Positions 1 to 8,582 are shown, counted from the first letter of the stretch. The stretch is DNA of 64,000 nucleotides from Brevundimonas variabilis (GCF_014199945.1 NZ_JACHOR010000005.1:278199-342198), one strand, 5' to 3'. Numbers and translations are program-made. The notes: a model not told the origin generated them from the letters alone.

Positions 1-361
1 ACGCCAGGGGGAGGCCGCGGATGGTGTAGGCGGAGTTGCCGTCACCGGTTGACGACTCGGTGCGGATCCCGGGGATGTTGCGGATGATATCGGCAAGCGA
101 ACGGGCACCCAGAAGCTCGATCTCGTTCTGTCTCAGGGCGCTGGTCGAGGTCGCGCTGTCCAGCCTGTCTCGCCCCCGCGCGACACCCGTCGAGAAAACC
201 GCCTCGGTGTTGACAGGACTCCGAGGCCCCTGAGCCGGGGTCTGCGCCTGCGTCTGGATCACTTCCGTGGACTCAGGCCCGCGTTCTGATGCCTCGGCTG
301 AGCTGAAGGTTGATACCAGTACGACCGGCGCAAAGGCCAACAGCAACGACTTTGTTCTCAC
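1..361 (-). CDS. TonB-dependent receptor, N-terminal part
   Basis: Partial gene running off the left edge. From a GTG at 361, preceded by GGGGGT, the product begins with a signal peptide (MRTKSLLLAFAPVVLVSTF, cleavage probably after SSAEA). A low-complexity linker follows, then a plug domain with ELLGARSLADIIRNIPGI and YTIRGLPL, typical of outer-membrane TonB-dependent receptors. The plug closes the beta-barrel pore until TonB energises uptake. The barrel lies outside the window, so the substrate cannot be inferred. No TonB box or N-terminal signalling domain is obvious. The GTG start is chosen for its position ahead of the signal peptide and its ribosome-binding site. Confidence 0.8.
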   Translation of the reverse strand, partial: MRTKSLLLAFAPVVLVSTFSSAEASERGPESTEVIQTQAQTPAQGPRSPVNTEAVFSTGVARGRDRLDSATSTSALRQNEIELLGARSLADIIRNIPGIRTESSTGDGNSAYTIRGLPLA

Positions 362-755
362 AGCTTACCCCCAATATTATGAAATGCGCCCGATACATGA
401 AACGTTAAAAATCATTACAGAACAGGTGACCAGTTCATGGCTCAGTCGAGCGATCATTAATACAAAGATTGGTTAATGGCCGGCCAATCGTCGGATAGGG
501 TGATATACCTAATCACGCCGAGCCAAATGACTGCCCGCTTGCTTGGGGTGAACAAGAGGACTGCAATCATTTCTCAACGTCAACGGGATGGCACTCAGAG
601 GCTGGTCTCCGCCAGGCGAAGACCCGTAATGCCTCGGAGGCGAGACGCAGGACGTGCAACCTGACGGCCGAGTGCGAACGAAGACCGCCGGTTTCCGTCG
701 GTTGCACCCCGTTGTTCGTTGACGGTAACTGCTCCCACAAAGGCGGGGGCTGTGG
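362..755. other. Intergenic region between divergent genes
   Basis: No convincing gene. It holds the presumed promoters of the TonB receptor (leftward) and the TPR gene (rightward). AT-rich stretches lie at 370-420 and 455-480. A small inverted repeat, GTGAT-N7-ATCAC, lies near 500-516 but fits no family I recognise. Confidence 0.5.
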
Positions 756-884
756 ATGGATTGGCGTTCAGGGGTGGGTCCGGCGGGGTTCGTTGCCGCG
801 ATGGTGCTGGCACCGGTCGTGATGGCTTACGCGCCTCCCGAGGTGAACGCCCGGGTCGAGATCTCGGCGGCGGTGGCGGGATAG
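756..884 (+). pseudogene. Detached N-terminus of the TPR protein (ends at in-frame TAG)
   Basis: An ATG at 756 opens a 42-residue reading frame with a basic/hydrophobic export signal (FVAAMVLAPVVMAYAPPEV). It stops at TAG 882-884. The same frame continues without another stop through the helical and TPR region to 2378, so this looks like the original N-terminus of that protein, cut off by a nonsense change (CAG to TAG would do it). A sequencing error is possible. If translation restarts downstream, the product would lack its export signal. Confidence 0.55.
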
Positions 885-953
885 AGCGCGACGCTGGAGG
901 CCGTCGAGCGCCAGGCGAATGCCCGTGACCGGGTCCGGCAGCAGGAAATCGCG

Positions 954-2378
954 GTGCTGCAGACGCGCCTGACCGAGGCCGAAGCGCGCGGTGCCGCCGA
1001 GGCCACGCGGTTTCAGGCTCAGCTGATCGAGGCCCGCGAAGCGCTCGTGGCCGATCTGGCCTCGCGCGACCGGGCCTATGCCGAAGAGATCGCGGTGTTC
1101 CGCCGCGAGGTGACGACCATCGCCTCCACGCCCGAGGGCGCCAACGCCCTGGCCCGCTTCAACGCCGGCGACCGGGTCGGGGCCATCGCCGTCCTTGACC
1201 GGCTGAGACGGGCTCGCGATGTCGCCCGCCAGACCCGGGCCAACATCGAAAGCGCGGCCGAGGCCCGCCAGATCGCGACGCTGGCGCTGGATGCCCGCGG
1301 CAAGAGTGACCCGGCTTTCGATACCGGGGCAGTGATCGCCCGCTATGAAGAGGTCGTCCGGCTTGATGCGGGTGAGTATCTGGACTGGCTTCAGTTGTTC
1401 AAGCTCTACGCCAACGCCGGCCGCAGGGCGGACGCCCTGGCCGCCGCGGAGCGGCTTGAAGCGCTGGCTAGCAATGACCAGAACCGGTCGGTCGCCCTCG
1501 CCTTCAAGGGTGATCTCCTCCTCAGCCAGGGGGACCGCGACGGAGCGTTGGTGCTCTTTCGGCGAGGTCTGGAGATCTCCGAGCGCCTGTCCAGGCACGC
1601 GCCCGAGTCCACTGCGCTCTCCGGAAATGTAGGCGCAGCGCTGATCAAGATTGGCGACGTGCTCTTGAGCCAGGGCGACCGCGACGATGCGCTGGCATAC
1701 TTTCGCAAGAGCCTCGAAATTGCCGAACGGTTGTCTGCGGCCGAGCCTGAGGCTGCGATATTTGCCAGGTATATGACGGCCTCGCTGGAACGCACCGCGA
1801 TTGTGCTTTTGAACCAGGGCGATCCTGACGGCGCGCTGGGACTTCATCGACGGGCGCTTGAAGTCCGGGAGCGCCTCTCCGAGGCTGATCCGGAGTCTGC
1901 GGACAAGGAGCGCGACGTCGGCGTCTCCCTGGATCTGATCGCCGACGTGCTTTCCAGACAGGGGAACAGCGAAGGGGCGCTCGAGAATTATCGAAGGAGC
2001 CTTGAGATCGACGAGCGGCTGTCCGCGGCTGATCCAGCCTCTGCGGTGCTGGCACGGGCTGTCAGCGTCTCGATGGAGAGGATCGGCAAGGTTCTTCTGG
2101 GCCTGGGCGACCGCGCCGGGGCGCTGGGGCTCTATCGGCGCAGCCTCGAGATCAGGGAGCGGCTATTGGCGGCCGATCCGGCTGCTGCAGACAAGGCGCG
2201 GGATGTGTTTGTGTCCTATCTGAACATGGCCGCGGTCACGGGGGAGCGCCTCTATGCTGAGCAGTCCCTGGCCATTCTGCGGGACCTGGAGGCGAAGGGC
2301 GCGCTTGCCGAGGGGGGCCGGCCCCTGATCGCGCAACTGGAGGAAGTCCTGGCACGATTTGGCGCGCCTGCGACCTGA
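954..2378 (+). CDS. Tetratricopeptide-repeat protein (signal region lost)
   Basis: Product of 474 residues from GTG 954, a possible re-initiation codon after the stop at 882. Residues 1-100 are charged, alanine-rich and probably coiled coil (QTRLTEAEARGAAEATRF). From about residue 140 there are helical repeats, and residues 185-430 hold about five units of roughly 50 residues with the pattern LLxQGDRDGALxxFRRxLEIxERLS. Such long-unit TPRs are protein-interaction scaffolds. The in-frame upstream signal sequence implies the ancestral protein was exported or membrane-anchored. No enzymatic domain is present. It may be a decaying gene; the unbroken 474-codon frame argues for selection at least until recently. 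Confidence 0.6.
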   Translation: MLQTRLTEAEARGAAEATRFQAQLIEAREALVADLASRDRAYAEEIAVFRREVTTIASTPEGANALARFNAGDRVGAIAVLDRLRRARDVARQTRANIESAAEARQIATLALDARGKSDPAFDTGAVIARYEEVVRLDAGEYLDWLQLFKLYANAGRRADALAAAERLEALASNDQNRSVALAFKGDLLLSQGDRDGALVLFRRGLEISERLSRHAPESTALSGNVGAALIKIGDVLLSQGDRDDALAYFRKSLEIAERLSAAEPEAAIFARYMTASLERTAIVLLNQGDPDGALGLHRRALEVRERLSEADPESADKERDVGVSLDLIADVLSRQGNSEGALENYRRSLEIDERLSAADPASAVLARAVSVSMERIGKVLLGLGDRAGALGLYRRSLEIRERLLAADPAAADKARDVFVSYLNMAAVTGERLYAEQSLAILRDLEAKGALAEGGRPLIAQLEEVLARFGAPAT

Positions 2379-2417
2379 CAGTCCACCGGCTGCTGGAGAT
2401 GCCGCCTATAGCCTGTT

Positions 2418-2500
2418 GTCCGATTTTCCCCCATCCGCAGGTCGGGGTCCGCTTCAGGGCTTGATGCCAATGTCGTGGCTCGATCCGTTGCGGACGTTCA
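2418..2500 (+). repeat. GTCCGC intergenic repeat, diverged copy
   Basis: Shares the order GTCCG...CCC.CC...GGTCCGCTT..GGGC...CGATCCGTTGCGGACGTTC with the copies inside the island at 9.5-14.4 kb. It is the only copy outside the island and the most diverged. Confidence 0.45.
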
Positions 2501-2562
2501 CTCGTGACGCTCGAGGGAACCGAGAGTTGCAGGGGGGGGCGAGGGACGCGACCCCCGGTGTT

Positions 2563-2586
2563 CAACCTTAAGAATTCTAAAGGTTG
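2563..2586. promoter_or_regulatory. 24-bp palindrome, candidate operator
   Basis: AACCTT-A-AGAATTCT-A-AAGGTT flanked by C and G. 22 of 24 positions obey dyad symmetry. It lies about 135 bp upstream of the LamG gene and just upstream of an AT-rich stretch. The size and symmetry suit a dimeric helix-turn-helix regulator, but no regulator gene is adjacent. Confidence 0.4.
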
Positions 2587-2720
2587 CAGTTTTTACAATT
2601 TTAGGTTTATCCTCCCGCTTGCAGACAGTGCTCCGTATGTATCCTGAACATTAGCGCGCGCCCTCGAAGGCTGAGGCGCTAGCGGTCGCCTCCCGAGAGC
2701 CTTTTGCCAGGGGATTCCGA

Positions 2721-5700
2721 ATGCAGAGCCCTTTCAGAACCGACAGCAGTTACGTCGCCCTGGCGCTTGATGCCCTGTCCAGCGCTCGGACCAGCGCGGC
2801 AGCGGGCAACCTGCTGACGGGAGCCAGGGCCTTCTCGATCGATGCGTGGATACGGTTCAACGGCTTGCCGGCCGAGACGGTCGTGATCGGCCAGGACGGT
2901 GTTTTCGCGTTCGGCAGCCAGGGGCCGGCGGTCTATTTCCAGTTCGGCACCCAGTCCGTCATTCTTTCCGATCTGGCGCAGGCTCAACTCCAGGACGACA
3001 GCTGGCACTACATCTGCATCACCTTCGATGGTGCCATGGTTCGGCTCTATATCGACGGCCGGTTCAACACGGGCCAGAACGCCATGGCGCAGCTCCCGGC
3101 CGGGACGTTGCCCGTTGTGTTCGGCCAGGGTCTGCAGGGGCTCGTCCGCCGCATACGGATCTACAATGTCCCGCTCAGCGCACAGGCGGTCCTGGACAAT
3201 ATGTACGGCCCGCCGACCTCGGGGACGCTGGCCGCGGATTTCGATTTCAGCGTCAATCCCGCGGTCGATCGCGGGCCGTTTGCCTATCCGATCAGCCTTC
3301 AGGGCTCTGCCCTCGCGTTCAAGGTGTCGCCGGCGGCTTCTCTGGGCACCGTCGGGTTCATCCGACCCATGGGGGAAAAGGCGGTCAATCCGGGCGGCGG
3401 CCAGACCGATCCCTATACGGTCCAGACCTGGGTCTATGTGGCCGCGAGGCTTAATCCCGTGCAGGCCATCTTCGTCAACAGCGACCTGATGCTGGACACG
3501 GGCATCGCCCTGTTGTTGCAGTATGACGCCACGGTGTCGGCCTACAGGGTTGTGTCGCAGCGCGGCTCGGACAGCGACAGTGGCCAGAGCCTGACGTCAT
3601 CGGGGACCATCCCGGTCGGTGTCTGGGCCAATGTCGCGACCACGTTCGACGGCGTGACCCTGTCGATCTATCTGAACGGGGTCCTGGATCGAACCCGTGT
3701 CTGTGCTCCGATTCCGCTCTACAGCCAGTTCAGCGATCTGGTGATCGGCGCGGCGATCGCGCAGGGCGTGGCGTCCGGAGCCACCACACTGCAGGGCTAT
3801 GTTCGCGAGGTCGACGTCTGGTCGGTCGCCCTCTCGGCGGCCAGCATCGTGACGAACATGGCGGTGCCGCCGGATCTGGAATCCGTCAGCCTGGAAGCCG
3901 CCTATGTGTTCTCCAACAGCCCTGCGCGCAATCAGGTGAATGGCCATCCGATCGGTCTGGCGGAAGGGGCGGTGCTGTCGGGACAGCTCGGACCGGCCCC
4001 GGTCTCTGCCGGCGTTCCGATGGCGGTTGAAGAGGCTCCGCCACCGCCCATGGGCCTCGATCCGGACTTGATGGCCGAACTCCGCGCGGGGCTGGATTTT
4101 TCCGACCTGGTCGAGCGGCATGCCGCGGACTTCGACGCAGCCATGGATGCGGACATCGTCGCCTTTGCAGATCCCCGGGACCAGATCCTGATTGCCTCGG
4201 CATGGCGGGAAGCGCGGCGCAAACTCGCCCTTGAGCCGACAAGCCTTCCGTTCCTGGTCACGGAGCACAGGATCGCCGGCGACCGCCTGATCGTCGTCCA
4301 CCGGCCCGCTGGCTCGTATGTGGCCTATCGCGCTGATGAAGCCGCGCTCGACGACTGCACAATGTGGAAGATCCGTCTGGTCTTCACCCTGATCGGCGGA
4401 GCGATCGACGCTCTCACGGGCGTGGGGAGCACCCTGACCGACAAGGCGATTGTCCAGCTGGGCCGTTTGCTGACCCTGCCTCGGGTCGCAGCACAGATGG
4501 CGGCGGGCGTCAGGCTGACCGCAGCAGGGGTCTTTGCCGTACTCGGTGCCGCTTATACGGCGGGATTGCTCCGTCCGCTGATCGTCGCGCTCATCGATGT
4601 GGGTTTCTGGACCCTGATCCGCATCATCGCCAATCTGCTGCTCACAGCATCGGGCGTCGGCAGCGTACGCGTGATCGCCTCCCTGACCGCGACCGCGGCG
4701 ACCTTCATCTCTGTCTATCTGCAGAAGCCTGCCAGCTGCGACCCGCTGCCGGTCGTGAACATGGCCAGCCTGGCGTTCGACTATTCACCCACCTCGGCGG
4801 CGGGTGACGCCTTGACGATCCGCCGCAACTACGGAAACGACGTGGCAGTGCCTGAATGGGTTCCCGGAAGGCGGAATGCCGTCGATGCGCCCTGCGCCTA
4901 TGCGATCTCCAGCGTCAGCGGCGCGACACCCTCCGTCCAGGTCGTGCTGAACATCGCGGATGTGACGACACATTCGGTCAGGATACAGGCGACAGGTGGA
5001 GGCATACTGGGCGCGGTCGATCCGGTCAGCGTGACCTTCACCGGGACGACGGCAACGCTGACGCTGCCGCTGTCGCATCATACCCTGGCCGCTGGCGGCG
5101 TTCAGCGCACCGACGTCGCCTGGACCTGGCAGTATCAGGTCGATGGCGGGGCGTGGATGACCATGGCCGTCACCCAGCATCGGGTATATGTCGTGCTCTC
5201 GCCGCCGAACGCGCCCTGGCAGCAGGGTGCGCTCCGGACCAATCAACAGCTGCCCTGGACGGACGTCCTGGACTTCACCTGTGAGTGGGCGAAGGGCGCG
5301 ACGACCCCTGGCCAGGTCCTCACGATGGTCACGACCAGGGTCAATTCCGGCATCGGCCTGAGCTACGACATGACGTCCGGAGCGTCCTTCTACACGGCCC
5401 AGAGCGCTGGCGTGTCGCGCTTTCTTTGCGGTCTTTTCCTGGACTATCTCAGGACGGGCGGTGGCAATGGCCGGACGGTGAACTGTACGGACTGCGCCAC
5501 GATCGTCACCAACTTCGCCAACATCGCCGGCGTCGATGTCTTCGCCTCGATCATGCTCAATACCGCCAATCCGTCCACGGGTTTTGCCTGCAACCCGATC
5601 CTGGCTGTGGGTCAGACGACCTGGGCCGCGCCGTTCCCCCCGGGCAACAGTTTCAGCTATCACGAGGTCACCTGGAGCGGTACCGGCAGCTATCCGGACG

Positions 5701-5954
5701 CCATCTACGACGCCTGCCTTCAATACGATACCGGTCCCAATCCCTGGGGAACGGGCCCGCATACCGCAGGCCTGCCGACCAACGTCGTGTTCTCGACGCT
5801 CGGTGCAGCGCTTCCGCAACTGCCGCTCCCCACGCCCTTCACGGCAAACAGCTATCGAGAAGGACTGGCCGCCAACAGCGTCCCGGGCATTGGGAGATGC
5901 CTGCCGTTTGGTCCGAACCCTGGCAGCAACGCTGGCCGGCGACCGGTCATCTAG
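2721..5954 (+). CDS. Large LamG-domain protein with transglutaminase-like C-terminus
   Basis: 1077 residues; ATG at 2721 with AGGGG upstream; no signal peptide. Two concanavalin/LamG-type beta-sandwich domains are recognisable at about 34-165 (FSIDAWIRFNG, WHYICITFDG, LYIDGRF) and 225-380 (YTVQTWVYV, WANVATTFDG, LSIYLNGVLD). A proline-rich linker near 436 leads to an acidic helical region, then a long hydrophobic helical stretch at about 548-680 that may cross or insert into a membrane. The C-terminal third is beta-rich and then carries NCTDCA (C922/C925), SYHEV (H981) and IYDACLQYD (D997/D1003). This order resembles the Cys-His-Asp triad of transglutaminase-like or papain-fold enzymes; that assignment is my inference. 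First gene of a three-gene operon; function unknown. Confidence 0.75.
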   Translation: MQSPFRTDSSYVALALDALSSARTSAAAGNLLTGARAFSIDAWIRFNGLPAETVVIGQDGVFAFGSQGPAVYFQFGTQSVILSDLAQAQLQDDSWHYICITFDGAMVRLYIDGRFNTGQNAMAQLPAGTLPVVFGQGLQGLVRRIRIYNVPLSAQAVLDNMYGPPTSGTLAADFDFSVNPAVDRGPFAYPISLQGSALAFKVSPAASLGTVGFIRPMGEKAVNPGGGQTDPYTVQTWVYVAARLNPVQAIFVNSDLMLDTGIALLLQYDATVSAYRVVSQRGSDSDSGQSLTSSGTIPVGVWANVATTFDGVTLSIYLNGVLDRTRVCAPIPLYSQFSDLVIGAAIAQGVASGATTLQGYVREVDVWSVALSAASIVTNMAVPPDLESVSLEAAYVFSNSPARNQVNGHPIGLAEGAVLSGQLGPAPVSAGVPMAVEEAPPPPMGLDPDLMAELRAGLDFSDLVERHAADFDAAMDADIVAFADPRDQILIASAWREARRKLALEPTSLPFLVTEHRIAGDRLIVVHRPAGSYVAYRADEAALDDCTMWKIRLVFTLIGGAIDALTGVGSTLTDKAIVQLGRLLTLPRVAAQMAAGVRLTAAGVFAVLGAAYTAGLLRPLIVALIDVGFWTLIRIIANLLLTASGVGSVRVIASLTATAATFISVYLQKPASCDPLPVVNMASLAFDYSPTSAAGDALTIRRNYGNDVAVPEWVPGRRNAVDAPCAYAISSVSGATPSVQVVLNIADVTTHSVRIQATGGGILGAVDPVSVTFTGTTATLTLPLSHHTLAAGGVQRTDVAWTWQYQVDGGAWMTMAVTQHRVYVVLSPPNAPWQQGALRTNQQLPWTDVLDFTCEWAKGATTPGQVLTMVTTRVNSGIGLSYDMTSGASFYTAQSAGVSRFLCGLFLDYLRTGGGNGRTVNCTDCATIVTNFANIAGVDVFASIMLNTANPSTGFACNPILAVGQTTWAAPFPPGNSFSYHEVTWSGTGSYPDAIYDACLQYDTGPNPWGTGPHTAGLPTNVVFSTLGAALPQLPLPTPFTANSYREGLAANSVPGIGRCLPFGPNPGSNAGRRPVI

Positions 5955-5963
5955 GAACAGCAT

Positions 5964-6449
5964 ATGGACCAGACAGCCCTGATCGAGGCCGCAAAGGAGA
6001 GGTTCGATTTCGACGCCTGGCCCCGCCTCGTCGGCGTGGAAGCGGCGAGGCGGACCACCGGCTTCGTACTGGATCTGCGCAGTTCCTTTACCGGCTGGGC
6101 CATGGAGCGCCGTATCGCGCACGGGGACCGGGGCTATGCGGACTATTTCCAGGAAGTTCCGGAGCCCGAGCACCGCGTCATGGTGCGCGTCACGGAACAT
6201 GCCAGTCACGACGCGGCCCTGTTGGCCCTGCTTGAGCTGCTCTCGGGTTCCATGGTGGTGTCATTGCCGCGCCTGGATGATCTTCTGATCGGGGACGTGA
6301 CCTTCTGCGGACATGACGAACAGGTGAATGCCCTGTTCTTCGTTCGGCACAACGTCCTCGTCGACACACGCAGCATCGGCGATGCGCCGGTGTCTGTGCT
6401 GCCTTTTGCACGCCTGGTCGATCAGCAGATCTTCGCCGCCAGCGCTTAA
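5964..6449 (+). CDS. Hypothetical 161-residue protein of the LamG operon
   Basis: I do not recognise this family. It begins nine bases after the LamG gene and is probably co-translated. It is soluble-looking, with no signal peptide or membrane segment, and mixed helix/strand character: a helical start (MDQTALIEAAKERFDFDAW), a central segment around EHRVMVRVTEHASHDAALLA and a strand-rich C-terminus. Size and position would suit a chaperone, adaptor or immunity-like partner of the large upstream protein, but nothing in the sequence proves this. Confidence 0.65.
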   Translation: MDQTALIEAAKERFDFDAWPRLVGVEAARRTTGFVLDLRSSFTGWAMERRIAHGDRGYADYFQEVPEPEHRVMVRVTEHASHDAALLALLELLSGSMVVSLPRLDDLLIGDVTFCGHDEQVNALFFVRHNVLVDTRSIGDAPVSVLPFARLVDQQIFAASA

Positions 6450-6481
6450 CGTCATGGCTATTCAAATCACAGGAGCGACCG

Positions 6482-7525
6482 ATGTTCGTCCCGGCCCGCG
6501 CGTCCGGCACCGCGACCGCCACAGGCTATAACGACCTCTATATACGGGATAATTTCTCGGATACAGGCGTGATCCCCTCTTCAGGGAATCCCTGCCAGTC
6601 CCCTGACATCATACCCCTGCAGAGCGGATCCCTGACATGGGTCACGGCCAACTCGACCTATGCCGGCCCGGATCAGGGGTTGAGCATCGTCAACGGCGGC
6701 GTGAACAACATCTATGTCAGGGCCAGGAACCTGAACACGGTGGCGGCCGCCGGAACCGCCAGTCTTTACTATGCCGACGCGTCGCTCTTTCTGCTGCCCA
6801 CGTCCTGGATCCCTGTTTCCGCCGCTGGCGGGTCGGGCTCGGTGTCCCTGGTCGATGGCGCGGGATCAGCCAGCATCGCGGCAGGTGGCGTCGCCCTGTC
6901 GAGTCCATCGTTTCTGCTGACAGGCCTTCCCTCCGGGCCTCACTACTGTCTGATCTCGGTCCTGCAGACGGCCGCTCACCCGGTCCAGGTTCCCGCGTCC
7001 TTCCAGACGAACGCGGCATTCTCGGTCTGGGTTCAGAACAATCCGGCGGTCGGCTGGCGCAACATCAGCTATCAGCCCAGCGGGTCGGTTCAGCTGATCC
7101 GGACGTTCAGCTTCGCCAGCATCAACTCCGGTCCAGAGTATTTCCATTTTCGCGTGCTGGGTCGTGGGTTCGTTGCCGGCACGACCGTGACCGCGCAATG
7201 CACGGACCAGCTTTGTCCGATCAACCAGAGGCTGACCCTGCCCGCGCCAGACGTGAACGGCAATCAGGTCACCGGTTTCGATGCCAGCGTGCCGGCCAGT
7301 TTCAGCGGCAATCTGGTGATGACGGCGACCTCGCCTTCAGGCGCGTTTCCCCCTGGCGCGGTGCTCACCATGACCTATTACCAGTATCCGGATCTCAACG
7401 ATGCGCTCGAGATGAGGGCAGCCAATCTCTTCGAAATCTCGCGAAACACCGAGGTCGGGCCGACACCGGTCGCGGCCCGGTTGATCATGATCGGTGAATG
7501 TACAGTGACGGTGCTGGGAGGCTGA
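6482..7525 (+). CDS. Hypothetical beta-rich 347-residue protein of the LamG operon
   Basis: Third gene of the operon, 32 bases after the previous one, with AGGAG before ATG 6482. Composition is rich in Ser, Ala, Gly, Val and Asn with few Lys residues, and the sequence alternates as in stacked beta-sandwich domains: about 1-160 ending near LTGLPSGPHYCLISVL, then about 170-347 with FHFRVLGRGFVAGTTV. There is no signal peptide or transmembrane helix. Paired cysteines (for example AQCTDQLCP) hint at disulfides, so it may be exported by an unseen route. It resembles structural or adhesive surface proteins in general character only. Confidence 0.65.
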   Translation: MFVPARASGTATATGYNDLYIRDNFSDTGVIPSSGNPCQSPDIIPLQSGSLTWVTANSTYAGPDQGLSIVNGGVNNIYVRARNLNTVAAAGTASLYYADASLFLLPTSWIPVSAAGGSGSVSLVDGAGSASIAAGGVALSSPSFLLTGLPSGPHYCLISVLQTAAHPVQVPASFQTNAAFSVWVQNNPAVGWRNISYQPSGSVQLIRTFSFASINSGPEYFHFRVLGRGFVAGTTVTAQCTDQLCPINQRLTLPAPDVNGNQVTGFDASVPASFSGNLVMTATSPSGAFPPGAVLTMTYYQYPDLNDALEMRAANLFEISRNTEVGPTPVAARLIMIGECTVTVLGG

Positions 7526-7898
7526 CAACAGGACGGCGTTGTGTGTCCGCCAGACGGGTTCGCCTCCGTCCGCGAGAGACGGTGAACCGGCTGGACGGAA
7601 GTTCACCTGATTGGATTAGCTCATCTGCCTGAGAAACGGCCATTCCAGAGCGAGATCTGCTCGCCCACGATCTGAGCGGCGCTTTCGCGATCCGCGCCCG
7701 TGACTCTGTCGTATCGAACTGCGAGACCGCAGCCCTGCGTGCGTGTGAGGAGAGCCGCAGCGACCCGATTATCTGTCGATATTTGGGGCGGAAGGCCGTC
7801 GTGCAGGCCATGACCCGCAAGCTCTATCGGACCGAGCCGGAACCGAAGGCTGCAAAACAGGGTGTGGAACAGCAGGGTCCGATCGACCTGTGTGCCTG

Positions 7899-7943
7899 GA
7901 GCGGGCGGCGGGAATCGAACCCGCACGAAAAGCTTGGGAAGCT
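7899..7943 (-). repeat. attL-like tRNA-Gly 3' fragment
   Basis: 45 bp identical to 22768-22812: acceptor 3' arm, T arm and part of the anticodon arm. Identity stops sharply at 7943/7944. The sequence to the left keeps weaker similarity for about 50 bp. This is the remnant left when an element integrates into the 3' end of a tRNA gene and brings its own copy. Confidence 0.75.
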
Positions 7944-7974
7944 CGATGCAAGCCAATGATTTCAACGGCATGCG

Positions 7975-8035
7975 TGTAAAACAGACCGTTTAGGGCTTCA
8001 AGCTTTTCAATAGGTTACGGGTCGTCTGTAAAACA
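7975..8035. promoter_or_regulatory. Two TGTAAAACA motifs at the left junction
   Basis: TGTAAAACA occurs at 7975-7983 and 8027-8035, just inside the left att copy. The same nonamer occurs twice at the right end (22721-22729 and 22733-22741). The arrangement suits arm-type binding sites of a tyrosine recombinase or excisionase. Confidence 0.4.
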
Positions 8036-8121
8036 ATTTCGGCCTCCCACGAAGTCTCTTGTTCTCTTTTCGTTCACGGCCTATCGAACGCGCTCCCTCG
8101 GCGGCACCGATGGAGACGACC

Positions 8122-8280
8122 ATGAACGACAGAACCCGACCGCTGGCCGAAGCCCTGACCAGCACCGACCCCCGCATCCGCGCCCTGGTCATGGAGATCG
8201 AGGCACTTGAGCCCGGCACCATAGAACGGCTGGCGGCTGCGCTCCGGATCCAGAAGATCGCCACGCCGCGGCCGAACTGA
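8122..8280 (+). CDS. Small hypothetical protein (52 aa)
   Basis: ATG 8122 is preceded by GGAG at a good distance. An in-frame ATG further upstream would lengthen it but lacks such a site. The product MNDRTRPLAEALTSTDPRIR... is a short, acidic, helical protein with no recognised domain. Its stop codon overlaps the start of the next gene by one base (TGATG), so the two are translationally coupled. It is the first gene inside the island's left end. Confidence 0.55.
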   Translation: MNDRTRPLAEALTSTDPRIRALVMEIEALEPGTIERLAAALRIQKIATPRPN

Positions 8281-8582
8281 TGCACACGGTCGGCTTTCTG
8301 ATCGAGAGCGGCACGGCTGTCCGCTGGCACTGCGTCATCTGCGAAAAGTCAGGGGAGGCCGATCTCGCGGCCATCCAGGCAGCCCGCGGGCCCGACTATG
8401 ACCTCACCGACCGCACGCCCTGGTGCCAGAAGACCGGGTGCCTTGGCCGAGTGTGGTTTTCGGTCCGCATCGGCTCATGGATGCGCAAGCTGCTGACGGC
8501 CGAGGGTGAGGCCCGGCTCGAGGCGCATGGGGATTGGGTATTTGTTGAGCGGCAGCGGCTCAAAAGAGCTAGGGCCGAGTAG
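8280..8582 (+). CDS. Small CxxC-type putative zinc-binding protein
   Basis: 100 residues. Four cysteines in two clusters (HCVIC near 18-21 and WCQKTGC near 48-54) suggest a zinc ribbon or knuckle, by inference. The C-terminal half is basic (VRIGSWMRKLL, RQRLKRARAE) and could contact nucleic acid. The start overlaps the preceding stop codon. A truncated copy of its last ~20 codons lies at 13337-13408, with the same downstream sequence GCTGAAAGTCTGCGAA, so this cassette has been duplicated or recombined within the island. Function unknown. Confidence 0.6.
   Translation: MHTVGFLIESGTAVRWHCVICEKSGEADLAAIQAARGPDYDLTDRTPWCQKTGCLGRVWFSVRIGSWMRKLLTAEGEARLEAHGDWVFVERQRLKRARAE

Larger units (their letters stand above)
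2379..2720. other. Intergenic region upstream of the LamG operon
   Basis: Holds a diverged copy of the GTCCGC repeat (2418-2500), a 24-bp near-perfect palindrome (2563-2586) and an AT-rich stretch to about 2615 that could hold the promoter of the operon starting at 2721. TTGCAG followed after 17 bp by TTATCC is a possible -35/-10 pair. No gene is seen. Confidence 0.5.
7526..8121. other. Left junction of the tRNA-Gly island, no clear gene
   Basis: Holds the 45-bp tRNA-Gly 3' fragment (7899-7943) and two TGTAAAACA motifs. The ~50 bp to the left of the fragment (about 7845-7898) resemble the ~50 bp on the same side of the intact tRNA at 22.7 kb, as expected for an attachment-site duplication. 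Open frames across 7600-7970 read through the tRNA fragment and are probably not genes. Confidence 0.6.

Noticed and set aside
497..517. GTGAT-N7-ATCAC inverted repeat as a Crp/Fnr site
   Set aside because: The spacing (7) does not fit Crp or Fnr sites, and a single short match is expected by chance.
768..1847. Long open frame on the minus strand opposite the TPR gene
   Set aside because: Composition (Arg, Gly, His-rich, no domain) is that of an antisense frame in high-GC DNA; the plus-strand TPR repeats are clear.
4785..6209. 474-codon minus-strand open frame opposite the LamG gene end
   Set aside because: No motif and no start site; it is explained by codon bias of the overlapping plus-strand genes.
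7485..7971. Minus-strand frames crossing the left att fragment
   Set aside because: They translate through tRNA-derived sequence (VRVRFPPPAP) and have no independent support; they probably reflect the junction only.
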